DNA from: Methylococcales bacterium
Lineage (GTDB): Bacteria; Pseudomonadota; Gammaproteobacteria; Methylococcales; UBA1147
Direction: 5' to 3'
Length of the DNA stretch: 16,960 nucleotides
NCBI GenBank assembly: GCA_024958995.1
Contig: JANXGZ010000189.1
Span: 1-16,960 of the forward strand
The position numbers and the translations under genes are program-made. Position 1 is the stretch's first letter. Each line of letters begins with the position of its first letter. The notes below the pieces were generated by a model. It was not told the origin of the DNA, did no database searches, and worked only from the letters and a program-made list of their open reading frames with translations. This document shows positions 6,450 through 13,734 of the stretch, one piece after another.

Positions 6450-9110
6450 ATGCGACTCGCAAGCAAGGTTCATTCACTGCTCGAAAGCTGTCTTGTAGCC
6501 TGGGTCTCAGCGATGATTCGGCACCGTTGGTTGTGCCTTGCCCTGATTTTCCTTCTCACCTGCGGCAGTGGTTACTACACGATCGGGAACCTAGGCGTGA
6601 ATACCGATACGAAAGAAATGCTTTCGGCCGATCTCCAGTTCCGTAAAGACTACGCCCTCCTCAACCGGTCGTTCCCCGAAGATGCACGAGCGATCCTAGT
6701 TGTGATCAGGGGAAGCAATCCAGAACAGACAGATCTGGCTGTGAGGAACCTCGGTCAGCAATTCAGCGAACAAACGAATACCGTGGAATCGGTATACACA
6801 CCCAATCGAGGAACATTCTTTGACCGGCAGGCCCTACTGTTCCTAGACGTAAACGAACTTGACCAACTGGCCCTGGAGATTACGCGGGCGCAGCCTTTTC
6901 TTGGCCGGCTCAGCCAGAACAATTCGCTCGATCAACTGCTGAACCTTCTGAATCATGCGATCCCTAAACAGAAGGACAGTCATTCGCTGACACAGACCGA
7001 CAGGCTTCTGTTGGATCTGGCACATAGCGTACAGGCTGCACTGCAAGGAGGTCATCAATCCATTTCCTGGCAAAAACTGATGCTTGGAAGCGATTCGGCA
7101 CTGAACCAGAACATCGGTTTCATTCTGGTCGCTCCCCGTTTCGATTACAGTGACCTGGTCCCGGCCGAAAGGTCTATCCAGTCCATTCGCGCCATCTCAC
7201 ACGAATTCGAAGCAAACAACCGTGGCGTTTCTGTACGACTGACCGGTGAAGTAGCGCTGGAGCATGATGAACTCGAGAGTATCAGCAAGGGCACCGCCGT
7301 GGCCGGGGCAGTTTCTTTGGTTCTCGTTTGCCTCAGCCTTGTCTGCGGGCTAAGGTCAATCAGGCTGGCAACGGCAACACTGATCACTCTTGTCGCAGGG
7401 CTTATACTCTCGGCCGCGTTTGCAACTTTGGCCGTTGGCAGCCTGAACCTGATTTCGATTGCATTCGCGGTTCTGTATATCGGACTCGGGGTCGATTACG
7501 CCATCCACTTGTGCCTCAGAACCCAGGAGATGATTCGCGTCGGGATGTCCCGAGACAGCGCGGTCATCGACAGTGCGCGCTGTCTCGGTCCGTCCCTCAT
7601 CCTTTGCTGCCTGACCACCTCGATGGGTTTCTACTCGTTTGTACCAACCGCCTACCAGGGTGTATCCGAACTGGGGGTCATATCCGGTACAGCGATGTTC
7701 ATCGGACTTTTTATCACCCTATCACTGTTACCTGCTCTCTTGGTTACCCTACCCGGGAAGGAGGGTGCATCAACCCCTGAATCCAACCCTATGCCGCGTA
7801 ATTGGCACAGTTTCCCGGTTCGCCACCGGCGATTGATAAAAATCAGTACAGCGCTAATCTCCCTGTGCGGCATCTGGAGCCTTTCGGATGTCGCTTTCGA
7901 TTTTGACCCCGTTTCATTGCGCGACCAGGGTGCCGAATCGGTCACCACATTCAGGGAATTACTGAAAAACAAAGAAACCTCTCCGCTGGTCATCTCGGTC
8001 ATCGCTAACAACGAGAAACAGGCCCGGGAGAAAATCGAGCAACTCCAACAACTCGACTCGGTAGACAGCGTGTTAAGTGTTTTGGATTTCATGCCGCGGA
8101 ACCAGGAAGAAAAACTCGAGATCATTGAGGCACTTGACGAAAGTCTTGGGCCACTGATGGGCGATTTTCCGCCGCTAGGCCCGGTCGATGTGCATCGACA
8201 GACCGAAGAATTCGGAACCCTGTTGGCGATCCTCGAGAGCAACGGCGATGCTCAGGCAGAGCATCCTTATTCCGAAACCGCAGGGCGGTTAATGCTGCGT
8301 CATCAGTTGAAAAAACTGCTCGCGATCCTTGAACAATCGACCGAGCAGGAAAAGCAAGAGCTTTTGGAAACCATTCAGAACGCAGCCCTGAAAAATCTGG
8401 CCGGAACCATCGCTAAGCTCACGACCGCGTTAAACGCCTCGACCTTTGACGACCTAAATGCTCTTCCAGAATCCTTCCTACGTAGATGGCTAAGCCAGGA
8501 CGGACTTTTCAGGTTGCAAGTGCAGCCCCGCAAGGACCTGAATGACCTTGATAACCTGCGGGAATTCGTCGAACAGGTGCAGGAAGTCGCGCCAAACGCA
8601 TCCGACCTTCCCGTAATCTACTCGGAATCCGGAAAAGAGGTCGTCAAGGCTTTTCAGCAAGCAACTACCTATGCGATCATCGCAATCTCGCTGATCTCAT
8701 TGATTGTTTTGGGAAATATCCGGGAAACCGGCTTGGTCCTGATGCCACTGTTCCTGACCGCCATTCTGACCGGTGCATCAACCGTGCTCTTCGACAACCC
8801 GTTCAACTTCGCTAATATAATCGTCCTGCCGTTGCTGCTGGGCCTGGGGGTCGACAGTTCAATCCACATCGTACATCGTCTCCGATTGATGAAATACGAG
8901 CAATCAGAGATACTCAAAACCAGCACGGCACGGGGCATCTTCTTCAGCGGCCTGACCACTGTTTTCAGTTTCACCAGCCTGGCGTTCATTTCACATGCCG
9001 GTACTGCCAGCCTTGGTCTGTTGCTGACCATTGGTATCCTGCTGACACTAACCTGCACCCTTGTCGTTCTGCCGGCATTTGCAGTGAAACCCGAAGCCAC
9101 TTTTTCTTGA
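6450..9110 (+). CDS. hpnN: HpnN, hopanoid-associated RND-family transporter
   Basis: HpnN is an inner-membrane RND-superfamily protein. In Rhodopseudomonas palustris it is needed to move hopanoids to the outer membrane. The 886-aa product shows the duplicated RND/MmpL layout. A first membrane segment (about residues 28–48) is followed by a large periplasmic loop to about 275 and a bundle of membrane segments to about 440. A second copy begins near 455, with a periplasmic loop to about 735 and a final bundle to about 880. The proton-relay-type aspartates lie in GLGVDYAIH (D349) and GLGVDSSIH (D802), one per repeat. The start ATG 6450 is 9 nt after hpnG and lacks a strong ribosome-binding site, so coupling to hpnG translation is likely. 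The stop is TGA at 9108–9110, 23 nt before hpnO. Confidence 0.93.
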   Translation: MRLASKVHSLLESCLVAWVSAMIRHRWLCLALIFLLTCGSGYYTIGNLGVNTDTKEMLSADLQFRKDYALLNRSFPEDARAILVVIRGSNPEQTDLAVRNLGQQFSEQTNTVESVYTPNRGTFFDRQALLFLDVNELDQLALEITRAQPFLGRLSQNNSLDQLLNLLNHAIPKQKDSHSLTQTDRLLLDLAHSVQAALQGGHQSISWQKLMLGSDSALNQNIGFILVAPRFDYSDLVPAERSIQSIRAISHEFEANNRGVSVRLTGEVALEHDELESISKGTAVAGAVSLVLVCLSLVCGLRSIRLATATLITLVAGLILSAAFATLAVGSLNLISIAFAVLYIGLGVDYAIHLCLRTQEMIRVGMSRDSAVIDSARCLGPSLILCCLTTSMGFYSFVPTAYQGVSELGVISGTAMFIGLFITLSLLPALLVTLPGKEGASTPESNPMPRNWHSFPVRHRRLIKISTALISLCGIWSLSDVAFDFDPVSLRDQGAESVTTFRELLKNKETSPLVISVIANNEKQAREKIEQLQQLDSVDSVLSVLDFMPRNQEEKLEIIEALDESLGPLMGDFPPLGPVDVHRQTEEFGTLLAILESNGDAQAEHPYSETAGRLMLRHQLKKLLAILEQSTEQEKQELLETIQNAALKNLAGTIAKLTTALNASTFDDLNALPESFLRRWLSQDGLFRLQVQPRKDLNDLDNLREFVEQVQEVAPNASDLPVIYSESGKEVVKAFQQATTYAIIAISLISLIVLGNIRETGLVLMPLFLTAILTGASTVLFDNPFNFANIIVLPLLLGLGVDSSIHIVHRLRLMKYEQSEILKTSTARGIFFSGLTTVFSFTSLAFISHAGTASLGLLLTIGILLTLTCTLVVLPAFAVKPEATFS

Positions 9111-9123
9111 ATTCAACCCTTTC

Positions 9124-9127
9124 GAGG
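9124..9127 (+). promoter_or_regulatory. Ribosome-binding site deciding the hpnO start
   Basis: GAGG is followed by 6 nt (TCATTG) and ATG 9134. This favours ATG 9134 over the upstream in-frame TTG at 9107. Confidence 0.6.
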
Positions 9128-9133
9128 TCATTG

Positions 9134-10522
9134 ATGTCCGATTCTCTTACCGACCTGATGGCAGCCCGAGAGGGCGAGAATTTTTCTCTGCACGACACCT
9201 ACCTGAACTCCCAGATGGTCAGGGTTCTGAAGACCATCGGCTATGACCGAATATATACGAAGGCCAAGGGACAATATCTTTACGACCGGGATGGCAATGA
9301 ATACCTGGACCTGCTCAGCGGCTTCGGCGTGTTTGCCGTTGGCCGTAACAACCCGACCGTGGTCAAGGCACTTCAGGATGTATTTCGTGAACAACTGCCA
9401 GACATGGTTCAGATGGATGTCTCCCTACTAAGCGGTCTGCTTGCAGAAAAGATCATCCAGAACTGCCCACCTGAACTGGAACGAATGTTCTTCTGTAATT
9501 CGGGCGCAGAAGCCGCGGAAGCCGCCATCAAATTTGCCCGTTACACCACGGGCCGGCCGAACATCGTGTATTGCGAGCACGGATTTCATGGCCTGACACT
9601 GGGCGCATTGTCGGTCATGGGAGAAGAGATCTTCCGCGAGGGTTTCGGCCCTCTGTTGCCCGGCTGTAATGCCGTGCCGTTTAACGACCTGAAGGCACTG
9701 GAGAATGCCTTGCGTTCCAAGGACGTGGCTGCATTCATCGTCGAACCCATCCAGGGGAAAGGAGTCAATCTGCCGAACGACGATTACCTGCCGGAAGCCC
9801 AGCGTCTATGCGCGAAGTACGGAACCCTTTTTATTGCGGATGAAATTCAGACCGGAATCGGCCGGACGGGCAAATTCTGGGCGATCGATCACTGGAATGT
9901 CCAACCGGACATGATTCTGATGGCCAAGGCCCTTTCCGGAGGATTCATCCCGATTGGTGCCGTAGCCATGAAACAGTTCATCATGGACAAGGTCTTCAAT
10001 CGAATGGACCGGGCCGTCATTCATGGCTCAACATTTTCCAAGAACAACATGGCTATGGCTGCAGGCCTCGCGACCATCCAGGTTATCGAGGAAAACAATC
10101 TGCTGAACAACGCGGCACACCTCGGTGACGCGATTGTTAGGGAACTGAACAGCCTGATCGGCCAATACGAATTCCTCAAGGAAGTGCGAGGCAAAGGCCT
10201 GATGATCGCAATCGAATTCGGTGCACCAAAAAGTTTTTCCCTGAAAACCGCGTGGAACCTGCTGGAAACCGCCAACAAGGGGCTGTTTTGCCAGATGGTA
10301 ACCATCCCCCTGTTCACCCGTCACGGGATACTGACCCAGGTAGCTGGCCACGGCATGAATGTTGTGAAATTACTGGCTCCGCTAGTCATCACCGAAAAGG
10401 ACAAGGACCTAATCGTCCGGTCATTCGATGGCGTCATCGCCGACTGTCACAAGGTTCCGGGTTCGATATGGGATCTTGGCAAGACGCTCGCAGGACATGC
10501 TCTGAAGTCCGGTAAATCGTAA
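9134..10522 (+). CDS. hpnO: HpnO, hopanoid class III aminotransferase
   Basis: HpnO is a PLP-dependent class III (ornithine/acetylornithine-type) aminotransferase. It aminates the C35 hopanoid side chain, giving aminobacteriohopanetriol. The protein is 462 aa. GAEAAEAAIKFARYTTGRP carries the PLP-phosphate loop, HGFHGLTLGALS follows, D236 lies in FIADEIQTGIGRTGKFWAID, and the Schiff-base lysine is K265 in LMAKALSGGFIPIGA. HGSTFSKNN provides the partner-subunit contact. I chose ATG 9134 because GAGG lies 6 nt upstream (9124–9127). The frame is open 9 codons further to a TTG overlapping the hpnN stop, which has no such site. The assignment rests on family features plus position in an hpn operon; from sequence alone another class III aminotransferase could not be excluded. 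Confidence 0.88.
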   Translation: MSDSLTDLMAAREGENFSLHDTYLNSQMVRVLKTIGYDRIYTKAKGQYLYDRDGNEYLDLLSGFGVFAVGRNNPTVVKALQDVFREQLPDMVQMDVSLLSGLLAEKIIQNCPPELERMFFCNSGAEAAEAAIKFARYTTGRPNIVYCEHGFHGLTLGALSVMGEEIFREGFGPLLPGCNAVPFNDLKALENALRSKDVAAFIVEPIQGKGVNLPNDDYLPEAQRLCAKYGTLFIADEIQTGIGRTGKFWAIDHWNVQPDMILMAKALSGGFIPIGAVAMKQFIMDKVFNRMDRAVIHGSTFSKNNMAMAAGLATIQVIEENNLLNNAAHLGDAIVRELNSLIGQYEFLKEVRGKGLMIAIEFGAPKSFSLKTAWNLLETANKGLFCQMVTIPLFTRHGILTQVAGHGMNVVKLLAPLVITEKDKDLIVRSFDGVIADCHKVPGSIWDLGKTLAGHALKSGKS

Positions 10523-10545
10523 CCGGAGTTCATTCCAGAACCAAG

Positions 10546-11160
10546 TCATTCGTCTCCGTCAGCGTACCTCTGCGTTTTCATTTCGAGGTATTGCAAAAGC
10601 GCAGCAAAGCCCTCGTTGGCAATGATCGTTTTGAACTCGGCACGCTTCAGGGCCAGATCACTGACCCCGCCGACAATGATGTTGACGATCCTTGGCTTTT
10701 CTTCCCCCGGTTGTAACAAATAGACGAAGTCCACTGTTTCCTCGCCTGGTATTTCCAATACTGAATTCACCTGAATCCGCCCCCGCTTTGCCGGTTGCGC
10801 GCCGGTCACCCGGAAACCTTCCCCCGTATAGCCGTCAAATCGACTGGAGTAGGCAGCAATACAGTATTCGCTAAAAACGTCGACAAACTTCTTTCGGCCA
10901 TTGTCGTCAATCGCTTCCCAGTTCTTTTTCCCAACTGAAAACCGCGCGATATATTCCAGGTCATAGGTAGACTCGATGACTCCGGCCAGTTTCGCATAGC
11001 GGCCCTGATAACCCAGTCGTTCGGCATCCTTCATGACCGTAAGCAATGCCGTATTGAGCCCCTCAACCACCATTTTTGCCTGGCTGTCTGGATTGGCAAT
11101 AGCGGGCCCATGCGTACAAATAAAAAGAAAGCAGAGGCAGCAAATTTTGGCTCTGAACAT
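10546..11160 (-). CDS. hpnM: HpnM, hopanoid-associated MlaC/Ttg2D-like periplasmic protein
   Basis: HpnM belongs to the toluene-tolerance Ttg2D/MlaC family of periplasmic lipid-binding proteins and is thought to help hopanoids cross the periplasm. The 204-aa product from ATG 11160 starts with a signal peptide: MFRAK, a hydrophobic cysteine-rich core, then PAIAN with probable cleavage after AIA. The mature part carries TYDLEYIARFSVGKKNWEAI, FVDVFSEYCIAAYSSRF and a C-terminal VNIIVGGVSDLALKRAEF, in the order expected for this fold. A TTG three codons upstream (11169) is a less likely start. It is convergent with hpnO, 23 bp away with no visible terminator, and so is transcribed separately from the other hpn genes, probably from the extended −10 at 11193–11201. 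An ordinary MlaC is the alternative, but no mla ABC genes are in the window. Confidence 0.85.
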   Translation of the reverse strand: MFRAKICCLCFLFICTHGPAIANPDSQAKMVVEGLNTALLTVMKDAERLGYQGRYAKLAGVIESTYDLEYIARFSVGKKNWEAIDDNGRKKFVDVFSEYCIAAYSSRFDGYTGEGFRVTGAQPAKRGRIQVNSVLEIPGEETVDFVYLLQPGEEKPRIVNIIVGGVSDLALKRAEFKTIIANEGFAALLQYLEMKTQRYADGDE

Positions 11161-11192
11161 GGTGAACAAGACCGTGAGAAATAGGGTTCGGC

Positions 11193-11201
11193 ACTATACC
11201 A
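11193..11201 (-). promoter_or_regulatory. Candidate extended −10 promoter of hpnM
   Basis: On the minus strand TGGTATAGT gives a TGn-extended −10 with no good −35, as is common for extended −10 promoters. Transcription would begin about 25 nt before ATG 11160. Confidence 0.45.
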
Positions 11202-11260
11202 CAAGAAAAAACTGCTAAACTGCCAGCGAACAACCAGCCGACACGCAATTCGGCTAACGT

Positions 11261-11269
11261 TGGTATAGT
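11261..11269 (+). promoter_or_regulatory. Candidate extended −10 promoter of the DUF2782 gene
   Basis: TGGTATAGT is identical to the hpnM element on the other strand. No convincing −35 is seen. The start of transcription near 11276 leaves a leader of about 25 nt before ATG 11301. Confidence 0.45.
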
Positions 11270-11300
11270 CATCGTTCAGAATTCAGCAAAGGTAACTGAC

Positions 11301-11642
11301 ATGCGTTTCATTCTTCCCTTGCTTGCTTACGCTTCCATTGCCGGCGCGGTGGATGAACCACCTTCGGCAGGCGGACTGCCAGAACCTCCCGACCTGCCTC
11401 TTCCGGTTGAAAGCGGGGAATCCCTTGATCCGGGTGAACCTGAGATCACCATTCGGCGCCGCAGCGGAAAAACGATTCAAGAATACCGGGTTAACGGTGT
11501 CATTTACATGGTAAAGATCGTACCGGACGCAGGTCCTCCATACTACCTGGTCGATGCCGATGGCGATGGAAACATGGACGTACGGCATAGTAACCTGGAG
11601 CGGAATATTAAGATTCCGCAATGGGTCCTGTTTCGCTGGTAA
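11301..11642 (+). CDS. DUF2782 family protein, predicted secreted
   Basis: This 113-aa product has a short signal peptide (MRFILPLLAYASIAGA), a proline/glutamate-rich linker (PPSAGGLPEPPDLPLP), then a compact domain with EPEITIRRRSGKTIQEYRVN, YMVKIVPDAGPPYYLVD and a DADGDGNMD stretch that looks like a calcium-binding loop but is only an acidic turn by eye. This pattern matches the DUF2782 family of small proteobacterial envelope proteins, whose function is unknown to me. A purine-rich AAAGG lies about 8 nt before the ATG. It is divergent from hpnM across 140 bp. Nothing in the sequence proves a role in hopanoid handling. Confidence 0.72.
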   Translation: MRFILPLLAYASIAGAVDEPPSAGGLPEPPDLPLPVESGESLDPGEPEITIRRRSGKTIQEYRVNGVIYMVKIVPDAGPPYYLVDADGDGNMDVRHSNLERNIKIPQWVLFRW

Positions 11643-11794
11643 CCACGCCAGGGGCAGACCGGCAGATCCAGAGGGAATACCGATTCCTCGGGCACAACAA
11701 ATACGCTGAAGCCCCTACCCCAACGCACAATCAATACCAGCCAGTTCGTATACTCATGCGTTTTCCATCAACGGAATCCTGAACAAACAACCCC

Positions 11795-12274
11795 GTGCCC
11801 AAGATACACCGGAAAATCAGGTACTTTTCAATGTCACTGGGAATCTTTCTGGTGTTCGCAACATCGAATGGGATTTCCCAATCACTGATCAACAACGACA
11901 GGACATACATGAACAAGACAGCGCTAGACGCCTGCCCAGAAAGTCCGAATTGTGTATGCAGCCAAGTGGTCAGCAAAGACCATTTCGTAGCCCCGCTGAC
12001 CTTTACCGGCAATGCTCAAAAAGCCTTTTCCGGCCTGAAAACGGCCATTTCCGAATTACCCGGAACACGAATCATCGTGTCCAATAACACCTATCTGCAC
12101 GCCGAGTTTCAAACCCGCTGGCTGAAATTTACCGACGATGTCGAAGCTGTTCTGGACAAGGTCGGGAAGAAGATCGATATCCGTTCAGCATCCCGGGTAG
12201 GATACTGGGATCTGGGAACCAACCGGCGTCGGGTCGAAACCATCCGTCGGGCAATGCTTTCAACTCCGAAATAG
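11795..12274 (+). CDS. DUF1499 family protein
   Basis: The 159-aa product is a DUF1499 protein, a small family of unknown biochemical function common in Proteobacteria and plants. The family signature CPESPNCVCSQ is followed by HFVAPLTF, then a central TRIIVSNNTYLHAEFQTRWLK, FTDDVEAVLDK, DIRSASRVGYWDLG and NRRRVETIR. The N-terminus has a basic patch and a hydrophobic stretch (MSLGIFLVFA), consistent with a signal sequence or membrane anchor. The start is uncertain: GTG 11795 gives the full basic n-region, while ATG 11831 begins directly at the hydrophobic stretch; neither has a strong ribosome-binding site. The 152 bp before it hold no promoter I would call. It is convergent with the kinase gene downstream. 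Confidence 0.75.
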   Translation: MPKIHRKIRYFSMSLGIFLVFATSNGISQSLINNDRTYMNKTALDACPESPNCVCSQVVSKDHFVAPLTFTGNAQKAFSGLKTAISELPGTRIIVSNNTYLHAEFQTRWLKFTDDVEAVLDKVGKKIDIRSASRVGYWDLGTNRRRVETIRRAMLSTPK

Positions 12275-12388
12275 AAACTTATTCGGCTAGAACAGGCGAG
12301 TAAAGCGCCACTGTATCCGGCACGCTGTAGCCCCGACAGCACCTCAGTAAAACGTGAACCCGAATCGACCCACCCTCCTGGTTCCAGG

Positions 12389-13270
12389 CTATCCAAGTTC
12401 TGCCAACAAGCTCTTGATCATTGTCCCTGCCTGTTGCTGATAACCGCCACCGAACAGGTTGAAATGATTCAAAACGTGGTACAGGTTGTAAAGCACCTTC
12501 CTGACACGGTAACCCGGATCGAGCGGCCAAACTTGAGCGTATGCCCGGTAAAATTCTGTCCCGAACCCTCCAAACAGTTCGGTCATGGCCACATCAGTTT
12601 CCCGGTCACCGAAATAACATGCGGGATCAAAAATAACCGGGCTGCCCGTATCGTCTGCAGCCGCGTTTCCAGCCCACAAGTCACCGTGCAACAAAGAAGG
12701 TACCGGGGTATGGCCTTGAAAAAAATCCGCAAGGCCTTCGGACAAACGGCGTCCGTTCTCGATCAACCTGCCGCTGCATCCATTTCTCTGTGCCAAATCG
12801 AGTTGAAACAAGAACCGGTGTTGCATCCAGAAACCGATCCAGTCCCCGGTTGCGGTATTTCTCTGCAGGGTGGAGCCGATCGTATTGTCGATGCTCCAGC
12901 CGAACGCGGTACCCAAGCATTTGTGCATGAGTGCAAGCTGCTCTCCGAGCTTCGCATTGGACTTTGGAGTAGAAGATCGAAGATTCAGTAACTCCAGCAC
13001 CAGAAACGCCTGTCCCCCACCAATCCCCGACGCAACGGGCTCAGGAATCCTGATCGCACCGGTTGCCGCGATTTCCCGAAGTCCTTGGACTTCTGCATCG
13101 AACATGCGCAGAAGGCTAGCATCATTCAGCTTGACGAAGAAGGCACCCGTTGCCCCCTCGATGCGCATCGCCGAATTGATCGACCCGCCGCTACAGGCAA
13201 CGCGCCGGTCAATCCTGAAGCCCGACCCGATTTCCGTCTCTACCGCTCGCCAGACTTCATTTTGGTTCAT
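12389..13270 (-). CDS. Fructosamine/ketosamine-3-kinase family protein
   Basis: This family (E. coli YniA-like) phosphorylates sugar-derived ketoamines on glycated proteins or small molecules so that the adduct falls off, a cytosolic repair function. The 293-aa length is normal. The phosphotransferase core is clear: SGGSINSAMRIEG as nucleotide loop, FFVKLN with the lysine, PEPVASG, LVLELL, LLHGDLWAGN with catalytic D197, and FDPACYFGDRETD with metal-binding D215. The end YHVLNHFNLFGGGY is family-typical. The start ATG 13270 has AAGGAG a few nt upstream, the best ribosome-binding site in this part of the window. It ends convergent to the DUF1499 gene with 114 bp between. The true substrate cannot be told from sequence. 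Confidence 0.88.
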   Translation of the reverse strand: MNQNEVWRAVETEIGSGFRIDRRVACSGGSINSAMRIEGATGAFFVKLNDASLLRMFDAEVQGLREIAATGAIRIPEPVASGIGGGQAFLVLELLNLRSSTPKSNAKLGEQLALMHKCLGTAFGWSIDNTIGSTLQRNTATGDWIGFWMQHRFLFQLDLAQRNGCSGRLIENGRRLSEGLADFFQGHTPVPSLLHGDLWAGNAAADDTGSPVIFDPACYFGDRETDVAMTELFGGFGTEFYRAYAQVWPLDPGYRVRKVLYNLYHVLNHFNLFGGGYQQQAGTMIKSLLAELG

Positions 13271-13354
13271 CTATCTCCTTCCCATCGTTATGGCTGATCT
13301 CAAAAATATCGCGAACGCCAGGCAACAGCCGGCTACTCTTCTTCGATGGATTAT

Positions 13355-13384
13355 TTCACGGTCCAAACCAAATTCCATTAGAAT
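13355..13384 (+). promoter_or_regulatory. Weak promoter candidate for the lipoprotein–lysA–dapF operon
   Basis: TTCACG (13355–13360), 18 bp, then TAGAAT (13379–13384). The −10 is good and the −35 poor. GATAAT at 13390–13395 is an alternative −10. The remaining 13271–13547 gap holds only the hairpin at 13438–13462. Confidence 0.3.
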
Positions 13385-13437
13385 GTTTCGATAATCGAGA
13401 GGCAGGCAACAAGGGTGTCAGATACCCCCAAAAAACC

Positions 13438-13462
13438 CGGGAGGACCCTGCAAAGCCTCCCG
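13438..13462 (-). terminator. Minus-strand terminator-like hairpin upstream of the kinase gene
   Basis: CGGGAGG and CCTCCCG (13438–13444 and 13456–13462) pair across an 11-nt loop. Read on the minus strand, the stem is followed by GG and then six T, as in a Rho-independent terminator. No minus-strand gene lies to its right in the window, so it would stop antisense transcription from the lysA side, or sit in the leader of the kinase mRNA. Confidence 0.4.
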
Positions 13463-13547
13463 CAATGGGTCACTAAACATACTGGCGCCTCTGCAGAACT
13501 TGCCAACTAGGATTAACTCTTTCAATACCCAAGAGCGAAAATTCGTC

Positions 13548-13730
13548 ATGATCTACAAGAACAACTGGCGAACCGCCAGCGTACTCGCGATCGGACTGTT
13601 TTGTGCAAGCTGCGGCCAAAAAGGCTCCTTGTGCCCAATCGACCCGCAGACAGGCAAAGCAATGGGTTCAGACTGCCCTTGGAGGGACGCGCCGCTACCG
13701 GACGAAACAGGGCAGCAGGCAGACAGCTAA
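13548..13730 (+). CDS. lptM: LptM-like small lipoprotein
   Basis: This 60-aa product begins MIYKNNWRTASVLAIGLF and then CASCGQKGSL. A basic n-region, hydrophobic core and cysteine at residue 22 make a lipoprotein signal peptide, and CGQKG just after it is the hallmark of LptM (formerly YifL), the lipoprotein that helps the LptDE outer-membrane translocon mature. Its place directly before lysA and dapF is the conserved one in Gammaproteobacteria. Two points are odd: position −3 of the lipobox is cysteine (C19) rather than leucine, and the usual GPLYxP after CGQKG is replaced by SLCPIDP. Two further cysteines follow the lipidated one. ATG 13548 is chosen because it opens the signal peptide; a TTG at 13500 would add a useless extension. 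lysA starts 4 nt after its stop. Confidence 0.78.
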   Translation: MIYKNNWRTASVLAIGLFCASCGQKGSLCPIDPQTGKAMGSDCPWRDAPLPDETGQQADS

Positions 13731-13734
13731 ATCC

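Noticed and set aside
11674..11687. GGAAT/ATTCC inverted repeat after the DUF2782 gene as a terminator
   Set aside because: The stem is only 5 bp and no T-run follows.
13603..13734. A 44-codon upstream extension of lysA
   Set aside because: It overlaps the lipoprotein gene in another frame, and LysA homology begins after ATG 13735.
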